A stretch of DNA of 64,000 nucleotides from Rhizobium pisi (GCF_003938655.1 NZ_RJJT01000013.1:62001-126000); one strand, 5' to 3'; shown: positions 20,821 to 29,576, numbered from the stretch's first letter. The notes: a model not told the origin generated them from the sequence alone. Numbers and translations: made by a program.

Positions 20821-21456
20821 ATGAGTGGTACCCTCGTCCTCGTTCGCCACGGCCAGAGCGACTGGAACCTGAAGAATCTCTTCACCGGCTGGAAGGATCC
20901 CGATCTGACGGAGCTCGGCATCCAGGAAGCCAATACCGGCGGCGAGGCGCTTGCCGCTTACGGGATCAAGTTCGACGTCGCCTATACTTCGGCGCTCGTG
21001 CGCGCGCAGCACACGCTGAAGCTCATCCTCGACAAGGTCGGCCAGCCGAACCTTGAAACGATCCGCGACCAGGCGCTGAACGAGCGCGATTACGGCGATC
21101 TCTCCGGCCTCAACAAGGACGATGCGCGCGCCAAATGGGGCGAGGAACAGGTGCATGTCTGGCGCCGTTCCTATGACGTGCCGCCTCCGGGTGGCGAAAG
21201 TCTGCGCGACACCGGCGCCCGCGTGTGGCCCTACTACCTCACCGAGATCCTGCCGCGCGTGCTGAGGGGCGAGAAGGTGTTGGTCGCCGCCCACGGAAAT
21301 TCGCTGCGTTCGCTTGTCATGGTTCTCGACGGGCTGACCCGCGAAGGCGTGCTCGCCCTTAACCTCGCGACCGGCGTTCCCATGGTCTACAAGCTGAACG
21401 CGGATTCCACCGTGGCGTCCAAGGAAGTGCTCGGCGACATGTCCGGCGCACACTGA
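20821..21456 (+). CDS. gpmA: 2,3-bisphosphoglycerate-dependent phosphoglycerate mutase
   Basis: Interconverts 3- and 2-phosphoglycerate. The phosphohistidine motif [10 protein letters not shown] is at residues 6-15 and the acid/base region is [10 protein letters not shown]. The second histidine lies in [13 protein letters not shown]. At 211 residues it is the shorter alphaproteobacterial form that lacks part of the C-terminal tail of the E. coli enzyme (about 250). GGAGG precedes the ATG. Confidence 0.95.
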   Translation: MSGTLVLVRHGQSDWNLKNLFTGWKDPDLTELGIQEANTGGEALAAYGIKFDVAYTSALVRAQHTLKLILDKVGQPNLETIRDQALNERDYGDLSGLNKDDARAKWGEEQVHVWRRSYDVPPPGGESLRDTGARVWPYYLTEILPRVLRGEKVLVAAHGNSLRSLVMVLDGLTREGVLALNLATGVPMVYKLNADSTVASKEVLGDMSGAH

Positions 21457-21465
21457 AATCGGTAT

Positions 21466-21495
21466 GGCGTGCCGGCCGGAACTGTCCGGCGCGCC
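21466..21495. terminator. Hairpin between convergent gpmA and phnF
   Basis: GGCGTGCCGG (21466-21475) pairs with CCGGCGCGCC (21486-21495) with one G-T wobble and a 10-base loop, in the 46-bp gap between the two convergent genes. T-runs are short, so it is a probable but not classic bidirectional terminator. Confidence 0.5.
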
Positions 21496-21502
21496 ACCCG
21501 CT

Positions 21503-22240
21503 TCAATTCTCGATGGTGAACTGCACCCGGTCGGCCGCGAAGCGGCTGATCGAATATTGCACCGGCACGCCGTCGAGATCGGTATTCATCGCCTTGGCGA
21601 TCAGCAGGATCGCGCCGGGGGTGAGTTCCAGATCGGTCAGGTCGGCCGTGTTTGCATGGGCGGCCGTCACCTCGGTCGTCGCTCTTATATAGTCCGACAG
21701 GCCGAGTTCAGCGAAAGCCTTGGTGATCGATTCGTGCTTGCGATAGGCCTCGCCAATCCCCGCGAAACGGCCGGCGGGAAACCAGCTCGTCGCCTTTGAC
21801 ACCGGCCGCTTGTCGGCATGGCGCAATGTTTCCAGCCGGATCACTTCCTCCCCCTGCCTCAGGCCCAGCCAGCGAGCGACCTCGGCGCTCGCCTCCTCGT
21901 TCGCCTCATCGAGCAGAAGGCTGCGCATCTCACGCGCCTGATCGCCGATGCCGGCGGTGAACCGTGTACGCCGGGTGATCGGGAAATTCAGCCGCTCCTT
22001 GCGCTCGATCAGCGTGCCGCGACCTTGTACCGCACGCACGATCCCCTCTTGCGCCAGTGCCGCCAAAGCGCTGCGCACCGTATGCCGGTTGACGCCGAAT
22101 TGCAGCGCCAGGACCGTTTCCGGCGGCACCATTCCCGTTTCGTCATAGGCTCCGCTGCTGATCGCCTCGCGAATGCGATCGGCGATCTGGCGCCAGAGCG
22201 CCACGCCGGTCTGTCTTTGTACCTGCTTCAATCCCGCCAT
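21503..22240 (-). CDS. phnF: GntR-family phosphonate regulator
   Basis: Predicted repressor of the phn operon, 245 residues. An N-terminal GntR winged helix (about 10-75, with GVNRHTVRSALAALAQEGIVRAVQGRGT) is joined to a UTRA ligand-binding domain (about 95-240). It is transcribed away from phnG, and a perfect palindrome lies in the gap between them (22324-22341). GntR/HutC-type members bind operators of this sort; the effector is probably a phosphonate or phosphate metabolite. Confidence 0.93.
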   Translation of the reverse strand: MAGLKQVQRQTGVALWRQIADRIREAISSGAYDETGMVPPETVLALQFGVNRHTVRSALAALAQEGIVRAVQGRGTLIERKERLNFPITRRTRFTAGIGDQAREMRSLLLDEANEEASAEVARWLGLRQGEEVIRLETLRHADKRPVSKATSWFPAGRFAGIGEAYRKHESITKAFAELGLSDYIRATTEVTAAHANTADLTDLELTPGAILLIAKAMNTDLDGVPVQYSISRFAADRVQFTIEN

Positions 22241-22270
22241 GCAGCCCTACCCTGCCATTTTACCCTCACG

Positions 22271-22288
22271 ATGTCACACGCTTGTCAC
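22271..22288 (+). promoter_or_regulatory. PHO box upstream of phnG
   Basis: ATGTCAC (22271-22277) and TTGTCAC (22282-22288) are direct repeats separated by four bases, an 11-bp period matching the PhoB box (two 7-bp repeats, consensus CTGTCAT or CTGTCAC, spaced by 4). This implies phosphate-starvation induction of the phn operon. TCAATTTAAGG and TAGGTATAG, possible core promoter parts, follow. Confidence 0.65.
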
Positions 22289-22323
22289 GACATCAATTTA
22301 AGGCTAGGTATAGCTTGTATGGT

Positions 22324-22341
22324 TGTCTATATCAATAGACA
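22324..22341. promoter_or_regulatory. PhnF operator candidate
   Basis: TGTCTAT (22324-22330) and ATAGACA (22335-22341) form a perfect 7-bp inverted repeat with spacer ATCA, 17 bases before the phnG start. The half-site resembles GntR/HutC operators (GT..TA core). Position over the leader fits repression by the divergently encoded PhnF. Confidence 0.6.
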
Positions 22342-22358
22342 TTTTAAGGAAAGCGGCG

Positions 22359-22835
22359 ATGATATCAGCGGACAGGAAAGACGCTGCGTCACAGACGGCA
22401 TCCGGGCGCAAACGCGCCGCCGATCTGCTGGCGCGGGCGGAACGGAGCGAACTCTCGGCGGTCTGGGATGCATTGCCGGAAAAGCCCACGGCACATCCGG
22501 TGCGCGGGCCGGAGACCGGGCTGGTAATGGTGCGCGGCCGCATCGGCGGCGGCGGAGCGCCCTTCAATCTCGGTGAAGTGACGGTGACGCGCGCCACGGT
22601 CCGGCTCGAGTCCGGCTCCATCGGCCATGCGCAGGCGCTTGGTACGGATCGTGAAAAGGCGCGGCTTGCGGCGATCTTCGACGCGCTCTGGCAGGAGGAA
22701 GCGACGAGGGATTTCGTCGAGCAGGCGCTGCTTTCGCCGATCGCCGAACGGATCGCCGCCGCCGATCGCCGCAAGGCGGACGAGACGGCAGCGACCCGGG
22801 TCGATTTCTTCACGATGGTGCGGGGAGACAACTGA
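22359..22835 (+). CDS. phnG: C-P lyase core subunit PhnG
   Basis: Part of the PhnGHIJ core complex, which couples the phosphonate to ribose. The 158 residues start at an ATG preceded by AAGGAAAG. A TTG at 22323 would add 12 residues but runs through the operator. Family features include a Lys/Arg-rich N terminus, RGRIGGGGAPFNLGEVTVTRATVRL in the middle and GHAQALGTDREKARLAAI. Its stop overlaps the phnH start (TGATG). Confidence 0.94.
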   Translation: MISADRKDAASQTASGRKRAADLLARAERSELSAVWDALPEKPTAHPVRGPETGLVMVRGRIGGGGAPFNLGEVTVTRATVRLESGSIGHAQALGTDREKARLAAIFDALWQEEATRDFVEQALLSPIAERIAAADRRKADETAATRVDFFTMVRGDN

Positions 22836-23443
22836 TGGCTCTCAAGACAGAAGCCCTGACCGGCGGCTTTGGCGAGCCGGTCTTCCATGCCCAGAGTGTC
22901 TTCAAGATGCTGATGGACGGCATGGCTCGCCCCGGTACGATCCAGACGGTCCAGCCCGATGTCACCCCGCCGGCGCCGCTCGGCATCGCCGCAGGCGCGA
23001 TCGCACTGACGCTTTGCGACCACGACACACCGGTCTGGCTTGCCTCCGGGCTGGCGAAATCCGGCGTAGCGGAATGGCTCGGCTTCCATACCGGCGCGCC
23101 GTCGACGGCTGAAAAGGCCGAGGCCCGCTTTGCCTTCATCGAGGCCGGCACAGCGCTTTGCTCTTTCGGCCTGTTTGCGTCAGGCACGCAAGAATATCCC
23201 GACCGCTCGACGACCGTCGTCATGGAGCTCGCCGAACTCGAAGGCGGGCGCAGGCTGGCGCTGATGGGGCCTGGCATTCAGAGCGTGACGGAAATGGCGC
23301 CGATCGGCCTGCCGGACACTTTCCTCAGGCTCTGGACCGAGAACCGCGCGCTGTTTCCGCGCGGCGTCGACATCGTGCTGACATCGGGCAAACGTTTCCT
23401 CTGCCTGCCGCGCACCACCAAGATCACAGCAACGGAGATCTGA
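22835..23443 (+). CDS. phnH: C-P lyase core subunit PhnH
   Basis: Structural subunit of the C-P lyase core complex, 202 residues, usual family length. PVFHAQSVFKMLMDGMARPGTI near the N terminus is the conserved PhnH segment. LALTLCDHDTPVW-like sequence (ALTLCDHDTPVWLA) and the FPRGVDIVLTSG C-terminal region also match. Translation is coupled to phnG by the one-base stop/start overlap. Confidence 0.95.
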   Translation: MALKTEALTGGFGEPVFHAQSVFKMLMDGMARPGTIQTVQPDVTPPAPLGIAAGAIALTLCDHDTPVWLASGLAKSGVAEWLGFHTGAPSTAEKAEARFAFIEAGTALCSFGLFASGTQEYPDRSTTVVMELAELEGGRRLALMGPGIQSVTEMAPIGLPDTFLRLWTENRALFPRGVDIVLTSGKRFLCLPRTTKITATEI

Positions 23444-23447
23444 GCTC

Positions 23448-24554
23448 ATGTATGTTGCCGTCAAGGGTGGCGAGGCCGCCATCGCCAATGCCCACCGCCT
23501 GCTTGCCGACCGCCGCCGCGGCGACCGTTCGCTGTCCGCGATCGGCATCGAACAGATCGTCGCGCAGCTGGCGCTCGCCGTCGACCGCGTCATGGCCGAG
23601 GCCTCGCTTTTCGACCGCACACTCGCAGCCCTCGCCGTGCGCCAATCGCGCGGCGATATGATCGAGGCGATCTTCCTCTTGCGCGCCTATCGCACGACGC
23701 TGCCGCGCTTCGGCTATTCGAAGCCGCTCGACACGGCTGCTATGACGATCGAACGCCGCATCTCGGCGACGTACAAGGATCTGCCGGGCGGCCAGCTTCT
23801 CGGGCCCACCTTCGACTATACGCACCGCTTGCTCGATCCCTCGCTGCTTTCGGACGAGGCCGTAGAGGAGCCGGCACAGCGTCCGGCCGAGACCGGCCGC
23901 GTCATGCGCGTCTCCGAAATCCTCGGCGAGGAAGGCCTTATCGAGGCTGACGGCGACATGCCCGAAGATCACGAGATCGGCGACCTGACCCGCGAGCCGA
24001 TGGAATTCCCGATGACCCGGGATCTCCGCCTGCAGGCGCTTGCCCGCGGCGACGAGGGCTTCCTGCTGGCGCTCGGTTATTCCACCCAGCGCGGCTATGG
24101 CCGCAACCACCCTTTCACCGGCGAAATCCGCATCGGCGAAGTCGAGGTGGAATTCGATGTGCCGGAACTCGGTTTCGCCGTCTCGCTCGGCGTAATCCAG
24201 ATCACCGAATGCCAGATGGTCAACCAGTTCAAGGGGTCCGCCAAGGCGCCGCCGCAATTCACCCGCGGCTACGGCCTGGTGTTCGGCCAGAGCGAACGCA
24301 AGGCGATGGCGATGTCGCTGGTTGATCGCGCGCTCCGCGCCGAGGAGCTCGGCGAGGATATCACCGCGCCGGCACAGGACGAGGAATTCGTCATTTCCCA
24401 TTCCGACAACGTCCAGGCGACGGGCTTCGTCGAGCACCTGAAGCTTCCGCATTATGTGGACTTCCAGGCCGAACTCGATCTCGTCCGCCGCATGCGCCGC
24501 GAATTCGAAGCTGCCCGCAACGGCGGCGAAGACATGAAGGAAGCAGCCGAATGA
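23448..24554 (+). CDS. phnI: C-P lyase core subunit PhnI (nucleosidase)
   Basis: With PhnG, H and L it exchanges adenine of ATP for the phosphonate, giving ribose 1-phosphonate 5-triphosphate. The 368 residues match the family length. The start is MYVAVKGGEAAIANAH. Conserved stretches are TDMP-type DGDMPEDHEIGDLTREP, RDLRLQALARGDEGFLLALGYSTQRGYG, HPFTGEIRIGEVEV and SDNVQATGFVEHLKLPHYVDFQAE. The stop overlaps phnJ by four bases. Confidence 0.96.
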   Translation: MYVAVKGGEAAIANAHRLLADRRRGDRSLSAIGIEQIVAQLALAVDRVMAEASLFDRTLAALAVRQSRGDMIEAIFLLRAYRTTLPRFGYSKPLDTAAMTIERRISATYKDLPGGQLLGPTFDYTHRLLDPSLLSDEAVEEPAQRPAETGRVMRVSEILGEEGLIEADGDMPEDHEIGDLTREPMEFPMTRDLRLQALARGDEGFLLALGYSTQRGYGRNHPFTGEIRIGEVEVEFDVPELGFAVSLGVIQITECQMVNQFKGSAKAPPQFTRGYGLVFGQSERKAMAMSLVDRALRAEELGEDITAPAQDEEFVISHSDNVQATGFVEHLKLPHYVDFQAELDLVRRMRREFEAARNGGEDMKEAAE

Positions 24555-25426
24555 CCGATCTCGCCAGCTACAACTTCGCCTATCTCGACGAACAGACCAA
24601 GCGGATGATCCGCCGCGCCATCCTGAAAGCGATCGCCATTCCGGGCTACCAGGTGCCCTTCGCCTCGCGCGAAATGCCGATGCCCTACGGCTGGGGCACC
24701 GGCGGCGTGCAGGTGACCGCCTCGATCATCGGACCTGATGACGTGCTCAAGGTCATCGACCAAGGCGCCGACGACACGACCAACGCCGTTTCCATCCGCG
24801 CTTTCTTCCAGAAGGTCGCCAACGTCGCGGTGACGACCCACACCAGCGATGCAACGATCATCCAGACGCGCCACCGCATTCCGGAAGAAAAGCTCGGAGC
24901 CGGCCAGGTGCTGGTCTACCAGGTGCCCATCCCCGAGCCGCTGCGCTTCCTCGAGCCGCGCGAGACCGAGACGCGCAAGATGCATGCGCTGGAGGAATAC
25001 GGCCTCATGCATGTGAAGCTCTATGAGGACATCGCCCATAACGGCCGCATCTCCAGGACCTACGCTTATCCGGTGAAAGTCCACGGCCGCTATGTCATGG
25101 ATCCGTCGCCGACGCCGAAATTCGACAATCCGAAGATGCACATGTCGGACGCGCTGCAGCTCTTCGGCGCCGGCCGCGAGAAGCGCATCTACGCGGTTCC
25201 GCCCTATACCGACGTCGTCAGCCTGGATTTCGAGGACTACCCCTTCGACATCCAGCGCTTCGACAAGCCCTGCGCCCTTTGCGGTGCGGAGGATGTCTAT
25301 CTCGACGAGGTGATCCTCGACGACAAGGGCGGGCGCATGTTCGTCTGCTCCGACACTGATCATTGCGAAGACCGCCGCGCGCACGGCCACGCGGGCGAGA
25401 TGCTGGCCCGGGAGGCTGCAGAATGA
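24551..25426 (+). CDS. phnJ: C-P lyase catalytic subunit PhnJ, radical SAM
   Basis: Cleaves the C-P bond by glycyl/thiyl radical chemistry, releasing the alkane and ribose 1,2-cyclic phosphate 5-phosphate. The 291 residues keep the four key cysteines, which I place from the codons at 241, 244, 266 and 272, the same numbers as in E. coli PhnJ: CALCG, then FVCSDTDHC. GTGGVQVTAS and HTSDATIIQTRHRIPE are also family hallmarks. It should therefore be active. Its end overlaps the phnK start (ATGA). Confidence 0.98.
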   Translation: MTDLASYNFAYLDEQTKRMIRRAILKAIAIPGYQVPFASREMPMPYGWGTGGVQVTASIIGPDDVLKVIDQGADDTTNAVSIRAFFQKVANVAVTTHTSDATIIQTRHRIPEEKLGAGQVLVYQVPIPEPLRFLEPRETETRKMHALEEYGLMHVKLYEDIAHNGRISRTYAYPVKVHGRYVMDPSPTPKFDNPKMHMSDALQLFGAGREKRIYAVPPYTDVVSLDFEDYPFDIQRFDKPCALCGAEDVYLDEVILDDKGGRMFVCSDTDHCEDRRAHGHAGEMLAREAAE

Positions 25427-26199
25427 GCGATATCCCACTTCTCAAAGTCCATGACGTTTCGAAATTCTACGGCAACCGCATCGGCTGCCGCGACGTCTCC
25501 TTCGAGCTCTGGCCCGGCGAAGTGCTGGCCATCGTCGGCGAATCCGGCTCCGGCAAGACGACGCTGCTCAACTGCCTCTCGACCCGGCTGCTGCCGAGCA
25601 CCGGCAGCGTCGAATATCACATGCGCGATGGCAGCTACCGCGACCTCTACCGCATGAACGAGGCCGAGCGGCGCTTCCTGATGCGCACGGACTGGGGCTT
25701 CGTGCACCAGAACTCGGCCGACGGCCTGCGGATGGCTGTTTCGGCCGGCGCCAATGTCGGCGAAAGGCTGATGGCGATCGGCGACCGGCACTACGGCAAG
25801 ATCCGCGCCTCGGCGATCGACTGGCTCGAACGCGTCGAGATCGACGCCGGCCGCATCGACGACCAGCCGCGCGCCTTTTCCGGCGGCATGCGCCAGCGCC
25901 TGCAGATCGCCCGCAACCTCGTCACCGGCCCTCGCCTCGTCTTCATGGATGAACCCACAGGCGGCCTCGACGTTTCGGTGCAGGCGCGCCTGCTCGATCT
26001 CGTGCGCGGCCTCGTCAACGATCTCGGTCTTTCGGCCATCATCGTCACCCACGATCTTGCCGTCGCCCGCCTGCTCTCGCACCGCATGATGGTGATGAAG
26101 GACGGCTACGTCATCGAACACGGGCTCACCGACCGCGTGCTCGACGATCCGCACGAACCCTACACGCAGCTGCTCGTCTCCTCGATCCTGCAGGTCTGA
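25423..26199 (+). CDS. phnK: C-P lyase ATP-binding protein PhnK
   Basis: ABC-type ATPase that binds the C-P lyase core at PhnJ rather than a membrane transporter. The 258 residues have Walker A GESGSGKTTLLN (about 39-50), the signature FSGGMRQRLQIA and Walker B LVFMDEPTGGLD. WGFVHQNSADGLRM is a PhnK-specific stretch. The ATG at 25423 overlaps the phnJ stop. A repeat element follows before phnL. Confidence 0.96.
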   Translation: MSDIPLLKVHDVSKFYGNRIGCRDVSFELWPGEVLAIVGESGSGKTTLLNCLSTRLLPSTGSVEYHMRDGSYRDLYRMNEAERRFLMRTDWGFVHQNSADGLRMAVSAGANVGERLMAIGDRHYGKIRASAIDWLERVEIDAGRIDDQPRAFSGGMRQRLQIARNLVTGPRLVFMDEPTGGLDVSVQARLLDLVRGLVNDLGLSAIIVTHDLAVARLLSHRMMVMKDGYVIEHGLTDRVLDDPHEPYTQLLVSSILQV

Positions 26200-26256
26200 G
26201 CAATTCAAAGTGTTACAGCGTCCTTTGCGCGTCTTTTCAGACGCGCGGCGCTGTAG
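26200..26256. repeat. Rhizobial intergenic palindromic repeat, copy 1 (between phnK and phnL)
   Basis: CAATTCAAAGTGTTACAGCG starts the element. GCGCGTCTTTTCAGACGCGC follows as a stem, then GGCGCTGTAG. A second copy lies at 53120-53171 with the same order (CAATTCAAAGTG, AGAGCGCC, GGCGCGTC...GACGCGC, GGCGCT). I know this family as a common intergenic repeat of Rhizobium genomes. Here it separates two genes of one operon. Confidence 0.8.
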
Positions 26257-26281
26257 GTCCGAAACCTAGAAAGAAGAAATC

Positions 26282-26989
26282 ATGGCAACGCCCCTCGTCG
26301 TTTCCGAAGTCTCGAAGAGCTTCACCATGCACCTGCGCGACGGCATCAAGCTGCCGGTCGTCTCCGATGTCGCCTTCTCGGTCGCATCGGCCGAATGCGT
26401 CGTGCTCGGCGGCCCCTCGGGCATCGGCAAGAGCTCACTGCTCAAGATGATCTACGGCAATTACGCCGTCGACACCGGCCAAATCCTCATCCGCCATGAT
26501 GGGCGCATCGTCGATCTCGCCTCTGCCGATCCGCGCACCGTGCTCAACGTCCGTCGCGATACGCTCGGCTATGTCAGCCAGTTCCTGCGCACGGTGCCGC
26601 GCGTGGCGGCGATCGACGTGGTTGCCGAGCCGCTGGTCGCGCGCGGCGAGGAGACCGCCGTGGCACGAGAAAAGGCGGGCGCCCTGCTCGCCAAACTGAA
26701 CCTGCCGGAGGCGCTCTGGCAGCTTCCGCCCGCCACCTTCTCAGGCGGCGAGCAACAGCGCGTCAACATCGCCCGCGGCTTCATCACCGATCACACGATC
26801 CTGCTGCTCGATGAACCCACTGCCTCGCTCGATGCGAGGAATCGTACCGTCGTCGTCGGCATGATCGCGGAAAAGAAGCAGGCGGGTGTCGCACTTCTCG
26901 GCATCTTCCACGATGAGGAGGTGCGTGAAGCCGTCGCCGACCGCATCCTCGACGTCCAGCAGTTCTCGCCGAGAAAGATCGCCGCATGA
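26282..26989 (+). CDS. phnL: C-P lyase ATP-binding protein PhnL
   Basis: Second ABC-type ATPase of the pathway, needed for ribose 1-phosphonate 5-triphosphate formation with PhnGHI. The 235 residues show Walker A GGPSGIGKSSLLKM (about 40-53), a Q-loop in LGYVSQFLRTVPRV, the signature FSGGEQQRVNIA and Walker B ILLLDEPTASLD. An 82-bp gap with a repeat element precedes it, unlike the overlapping genes upstream. The stop overlaps the next start by four bases. Confidence 0.95.
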   Translation: MATPLVVSEVSKSFTMHLRDGIKLPVVSDVAFSVASAECVVLGGPSGIGKSSLLKMIYGNYAVDTGQILIRHDGRIVDLASADPRTVLNVRRDTLGYVSQFLRTVPRVAAIDVVAEPLVARGEETAVAREKAGALLAKLNLPEALWQLPPATFSGGEQQRVNIARGFITDHTILLLDEPTASLDARNRTVVVGMIAEKKQAGVALLGIFHDEEVREAVADRILDVQQFSPRKIAA

Positions 26990-27603
26990 GCCGCAAGCTG
27001 GGCATTGAGCCCTATGTCCACGAGACGGCATCCGTCAGCGATTCCACCTTCGGACGCTATACGGAGGTCTCCGAACGCTGCCGCATCAGCGAGGCCACGT
27101 TCGGCGACTATTCCTACATCATGCAGGACGGCTCGGTCTGGTGCGCGACGATCGGCAAGTTCGTCAACATCGCCGCCGCGGTGCGCATCAACGCCACCAA
27201 CCATCCGACCTGGCGCGCGACGCTGCATCATTTCACCTATCGCGCCGCCGATTACTGGCCGGACGGCGACATGGAGACCGAATTCTTCGAATGGCGGCGC
27301 TCCAACCGCGTGACGATCGGCAACGACGTCTGGATCGGCCATGGGGCGACCATCCTGCCCGGCGTCAGCGTCGGCAACGGCGCGGTGATCGGGGCCGGCG
27401 CCGTCGTGTCCAAGGACGTTGCGCCCTACACGATCGTCGGCGGCGTTCCGGCCAAACTCATCCGCGAGCGCTTTCCGAAAGAGATCGGCGAACGGATGGA
27501 CAGGCTTGCCTGGTGGGACTGGGAGCACGAGCGGCTGCGCCTGGCGCTAGCCGATTTCCGCAACCTGAGCGCGGAAGATTTCCTGTCCCGCTACGGTGGC
27601 TAA
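26986..27603 (+). CDS. Phosphonate-operon hexapeptide-repeat transferase
   Basis: A 205-residue left-handed beta-helix protein of the family found only in C-P lyase operons (TIGR03308 type). Hexapeptide repeats run from about 15-65 and 105-155, with TIGNDVWIGHGATILPGVSVGNGAVIGAGAVVSKDV as the classic acyltransferase coil. A loop (about 66-104) contains NHPTWRATLHHF, resembling the active-site region of such acetyltransferases. It may N-acetylate aminoalkylphosphonates in place of PhnO; this is inference. Many C-P lyase operons lack it. Confidence 0.85.
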   Translation: MSRKLGIEPYVHETASVSDSTFGRYTEVSERCRISEATFGDYSYIMQDGSVWCATIGKFVNIAAAVRINATNHPTWRATLHHFTYRAADYWPDGDMETEFFEWRRSNRVTIGNDVWIGHGATILPGVSVGNGAVIGAGAVVSKDVAPYTIVGGVPAKLIRERFPKEIGERMDRLAWWDWEHERLRLALADFRNLSAEDFLSRYGG

Positions 27604-27637
27604 ACCCCCGATATAGGGGCGGAGAATTGTGACAAGA

Positions 27638-27655
27638 CTTACACAAATATGACAC
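27638..27655 (-). promoter_or_regulatory. PHO-box-like repeat upstream of phnC
   Basis: On the minus strand GTGTCAT (27655-27649) and GTGTAAG (27644-27638) are spaced by ATTT, and a third unit GTCACAA follows with the same 11-base period. This fits the PhoB box apart from strand orientation. It lies 63 bp before phnC, so phnCDE may have its own phosphate-starvation promoter. Confidence 0.45.
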
Positions 27656-27717
27656 GCGAGCTTCATCAAGCGGGACTAATGCGATGCTGATCAAGGCCTG
27701 GATCGCAAGGAAAAAGC

Positions 27718-28566
27718 ATGATGTTCGAGCTGAAGAATGTCACCCGTCGTTTCGGAAAAAAGCTCGCCGTCGATTCCGTCACGCTCGACATTCCTCAGGG
27801 CCAGATGGTCGGCATCATCGGCCGCTCCGGCGCCGGCAAGTCGACGCTGCTGCGCATGATCAACCGCCTTCAGGAGCCGAGCTCCGGCTCCATTCATTTC
27901 GCCGGCGTCGAGGTCTCCGGGCTTCGCGGCCGGGCGCTGCGCAACTGGCAGCGCGATTGCGCGATGATCTTCCAGCAGTTCAACCTGGTACCGCGCCTCG
28001 ACGTTCTCACCAATGTCATGCTCGGCCGCCTCAATCACCGCTCAACGCTCCTGAGCCTGCTTAACATCTTCACCCGCGAGGAGCGCGTGCATGCCATCGC
28101 GGCGCTCGAACGCCTCGGCATCGAGCAGACGGCGCTGCAGCCGGCCGGCACGCTGTCCGGCGGCCAGCAGCAGCGCGTAGCGATCGCCCGCGCGCTGATG
28201 CAGAACCCGAAAATGGTGCTCGCCGACGAACCGATCGCCTCGCTTGACCCGCTGAACGCGAAGATCGTCATGGATGCGCTGCGCGATATCAACGAGCGCG
28301 AGGGCATCACCGTCATCACCAACCTCCACACGCTCGATACCGCCCGCAATTATTGTGAGCGCATCGTCGGCATGGCCGGAGGCCGCGTCGTCTTCGACGG
28401 CAAGCCCTCGGAGCTGACGGCCGAAGCGGTGAAGGAAATCTACGGGACAGACAAGGACGGCGCCGGCATCGACGAAACGATGACCTCGACGTCAACCAAT
28501 ATCGCTCCCGAACGTGCAGACAATCAAACCGCCGGCGCCCAACCGCTGGCGCTAGCCGGTCTCTGA
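27718..28566 (+). CDS. phnC: Phosphonate ABC transporter ATP-binding protein
   Basis: Energises phosphonate import with PhnD and PhnE. The 282 residues carry Walker [15 protein letters not shown] (about 36-49), Q-loop [14 protein letters not shown], signature [12 protein letters not shown] and a Walker [13 protein letters not shown]. The C-terminal 35 residues are a Ser/Thr/Asn-rich tail not found in E. coli PhnC. AAGGAAAAAGC precedes tandem ATGs (27718/27721). Confidence 0.95.
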   Translation: MMFELKNVTRRFGKKLAVDSVTLDIPQGQMVGIIGRSGAGKSTLLRMINRLQEPSSGSIHFAGVEVSGLRGRALRNWQRDCAMIFQQFNLVPRLDVLTNVMLGRLNHRSTLLSLLNIFTREERVHAIAALERLGIEQTALQPAGTLSGGQQQRVAIARALMQNPKMVLADEPIASLDPLNAKIVMDALRDINEREGITVITNLHTLDTARNYCERIVGMAGGRVVFDGKPSELTAEAVKEIYGTDKDGAGIDETMTSTSTNIAPERADNQTAGAQPLALAGL

Positions 28567-28653
28567 GCGAGGCGGCCGCGATCGAGCGCCCGCGTCAAGG
28601 GCACACTTCTTCGTAACGGAAGGCCGGGGATACCGGTCAATAGGAGAGAACTC

Positions 28654-29559
28654 ATGTTGAAGAAAGCACTCTTTGCGGCAACGGCGCTCTTCGCGCTCGC
28701 CGGCGCCGCCAATGCTGCAGACCTCAAGGAATTCCGCATCGGCATCCTCGGCGGCGAAAACGAAACCGACCGCCTGCGCAACTATGCCTGCCTTGCCGAC
28801 CACCTGAAGCAGGAATTTGGCTTCGGGAAGGTTTCGCTCTTCCCGGCCGCCGATTATGACGGCGTTATCCAGGGCCTGCTCGGCGGCACGCTCGACTTCG
28901 CCGAACTCGGCGCTTCCGGCTACGCAGCTGTCTACATCAAGGATCCGAAGGCTGTCACGCCGATCCTGACGACGCAGCAGAAGGACGGCTCGACGGGCTA
29001 CCACTCGATCGGCCTCGCTCTGAAGTCCTCCGGCATCAAGACCATCCTGGACGCCAAGGGCAAGAAGCTCGGCTACGCCGATCCGGACTCGACCTCGGGC
29101 TACCTCGTTCCGCTGACGCAGATCCCGAAGGATACGGGCATGCCGAACGACAAGTTCTTCGCTTCGACGCAGTTCAACGGCGGCCACGAGAACAACCTTC
29201 TCGCCGCCTATGACGGCAAGGTCGACGTTGCCGTCGACGATAGCTCGGGCATCGGCAATTTCAAGGACGGCTATACCTCCGGTACCTTCCGCAAGGAAGT
29301 CGACAAGGGCGCCGTCGACCCGAACAAGCTGGTTGAAGTATGGCGTTCGCCGCTGATCCCGAACGGCCCGCTCGTCGTTCGCAACGCTCTCGGCGAAGAG
29401 TGGCAGACGAAGCTTGCAGCCTTCTTCACGGCTCTGCCGGAGAAGGATCACAAGTGCTTCGCAGCTATCGAAGGCGGCGATTTCAAGGGCTACTCGCCGG
29501 TCAAGCACGACTTCTACAACACTGTCGTTGAAGTCCGTAAAGCTGCCATCGGCGGCTGA
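28654..29559 (+). CDS. phnD: Phosphonate ABC transporter substrate-binding protein
   Basis: Periplasmic phosphonate receptor, 301 residues, with a signal peptide ending in AGAANA (residue 22). Recognisable are FRIGILGGENETDRLRNYACL and LDFAELGASGYAAVY. Also clear are YADPDSTSGYLVPL, a key binding loop, and AVDDSSGIGNF. GGAG precedes the ATG. A hairpin downstream probably raises its level relative to the permeases. Confidence 0.96.
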   Translation: MLKKALFAATALFALAGAANAADLKEFRIGILGGENETDRLRNYACLADHLKQEFGFGKVSLFPAADYDGVIQGLLGGTLDFAELGASGYAAVYIKDPKAVTPILTTQQKDGSTGYHSIGLALKSSGIKTILDAKGKKLGYADPDSTSGYLVPLTQIPKDTGMPNDKFFASTQFNGGHENNLLAAYDGKVDVAVDDSSGIGNFKDGYTSGTFRKEVDKGAVDPNKLVEVWRSPLIPNGPLVVRNALGEEWQTKLAAFFTALPEKDHKCFAAIEGGDFKGYSPVKHDFYNTVVEVRKAAIGG

Positions 29560-29576
29560 TCGGCCTTTTGAATGCG

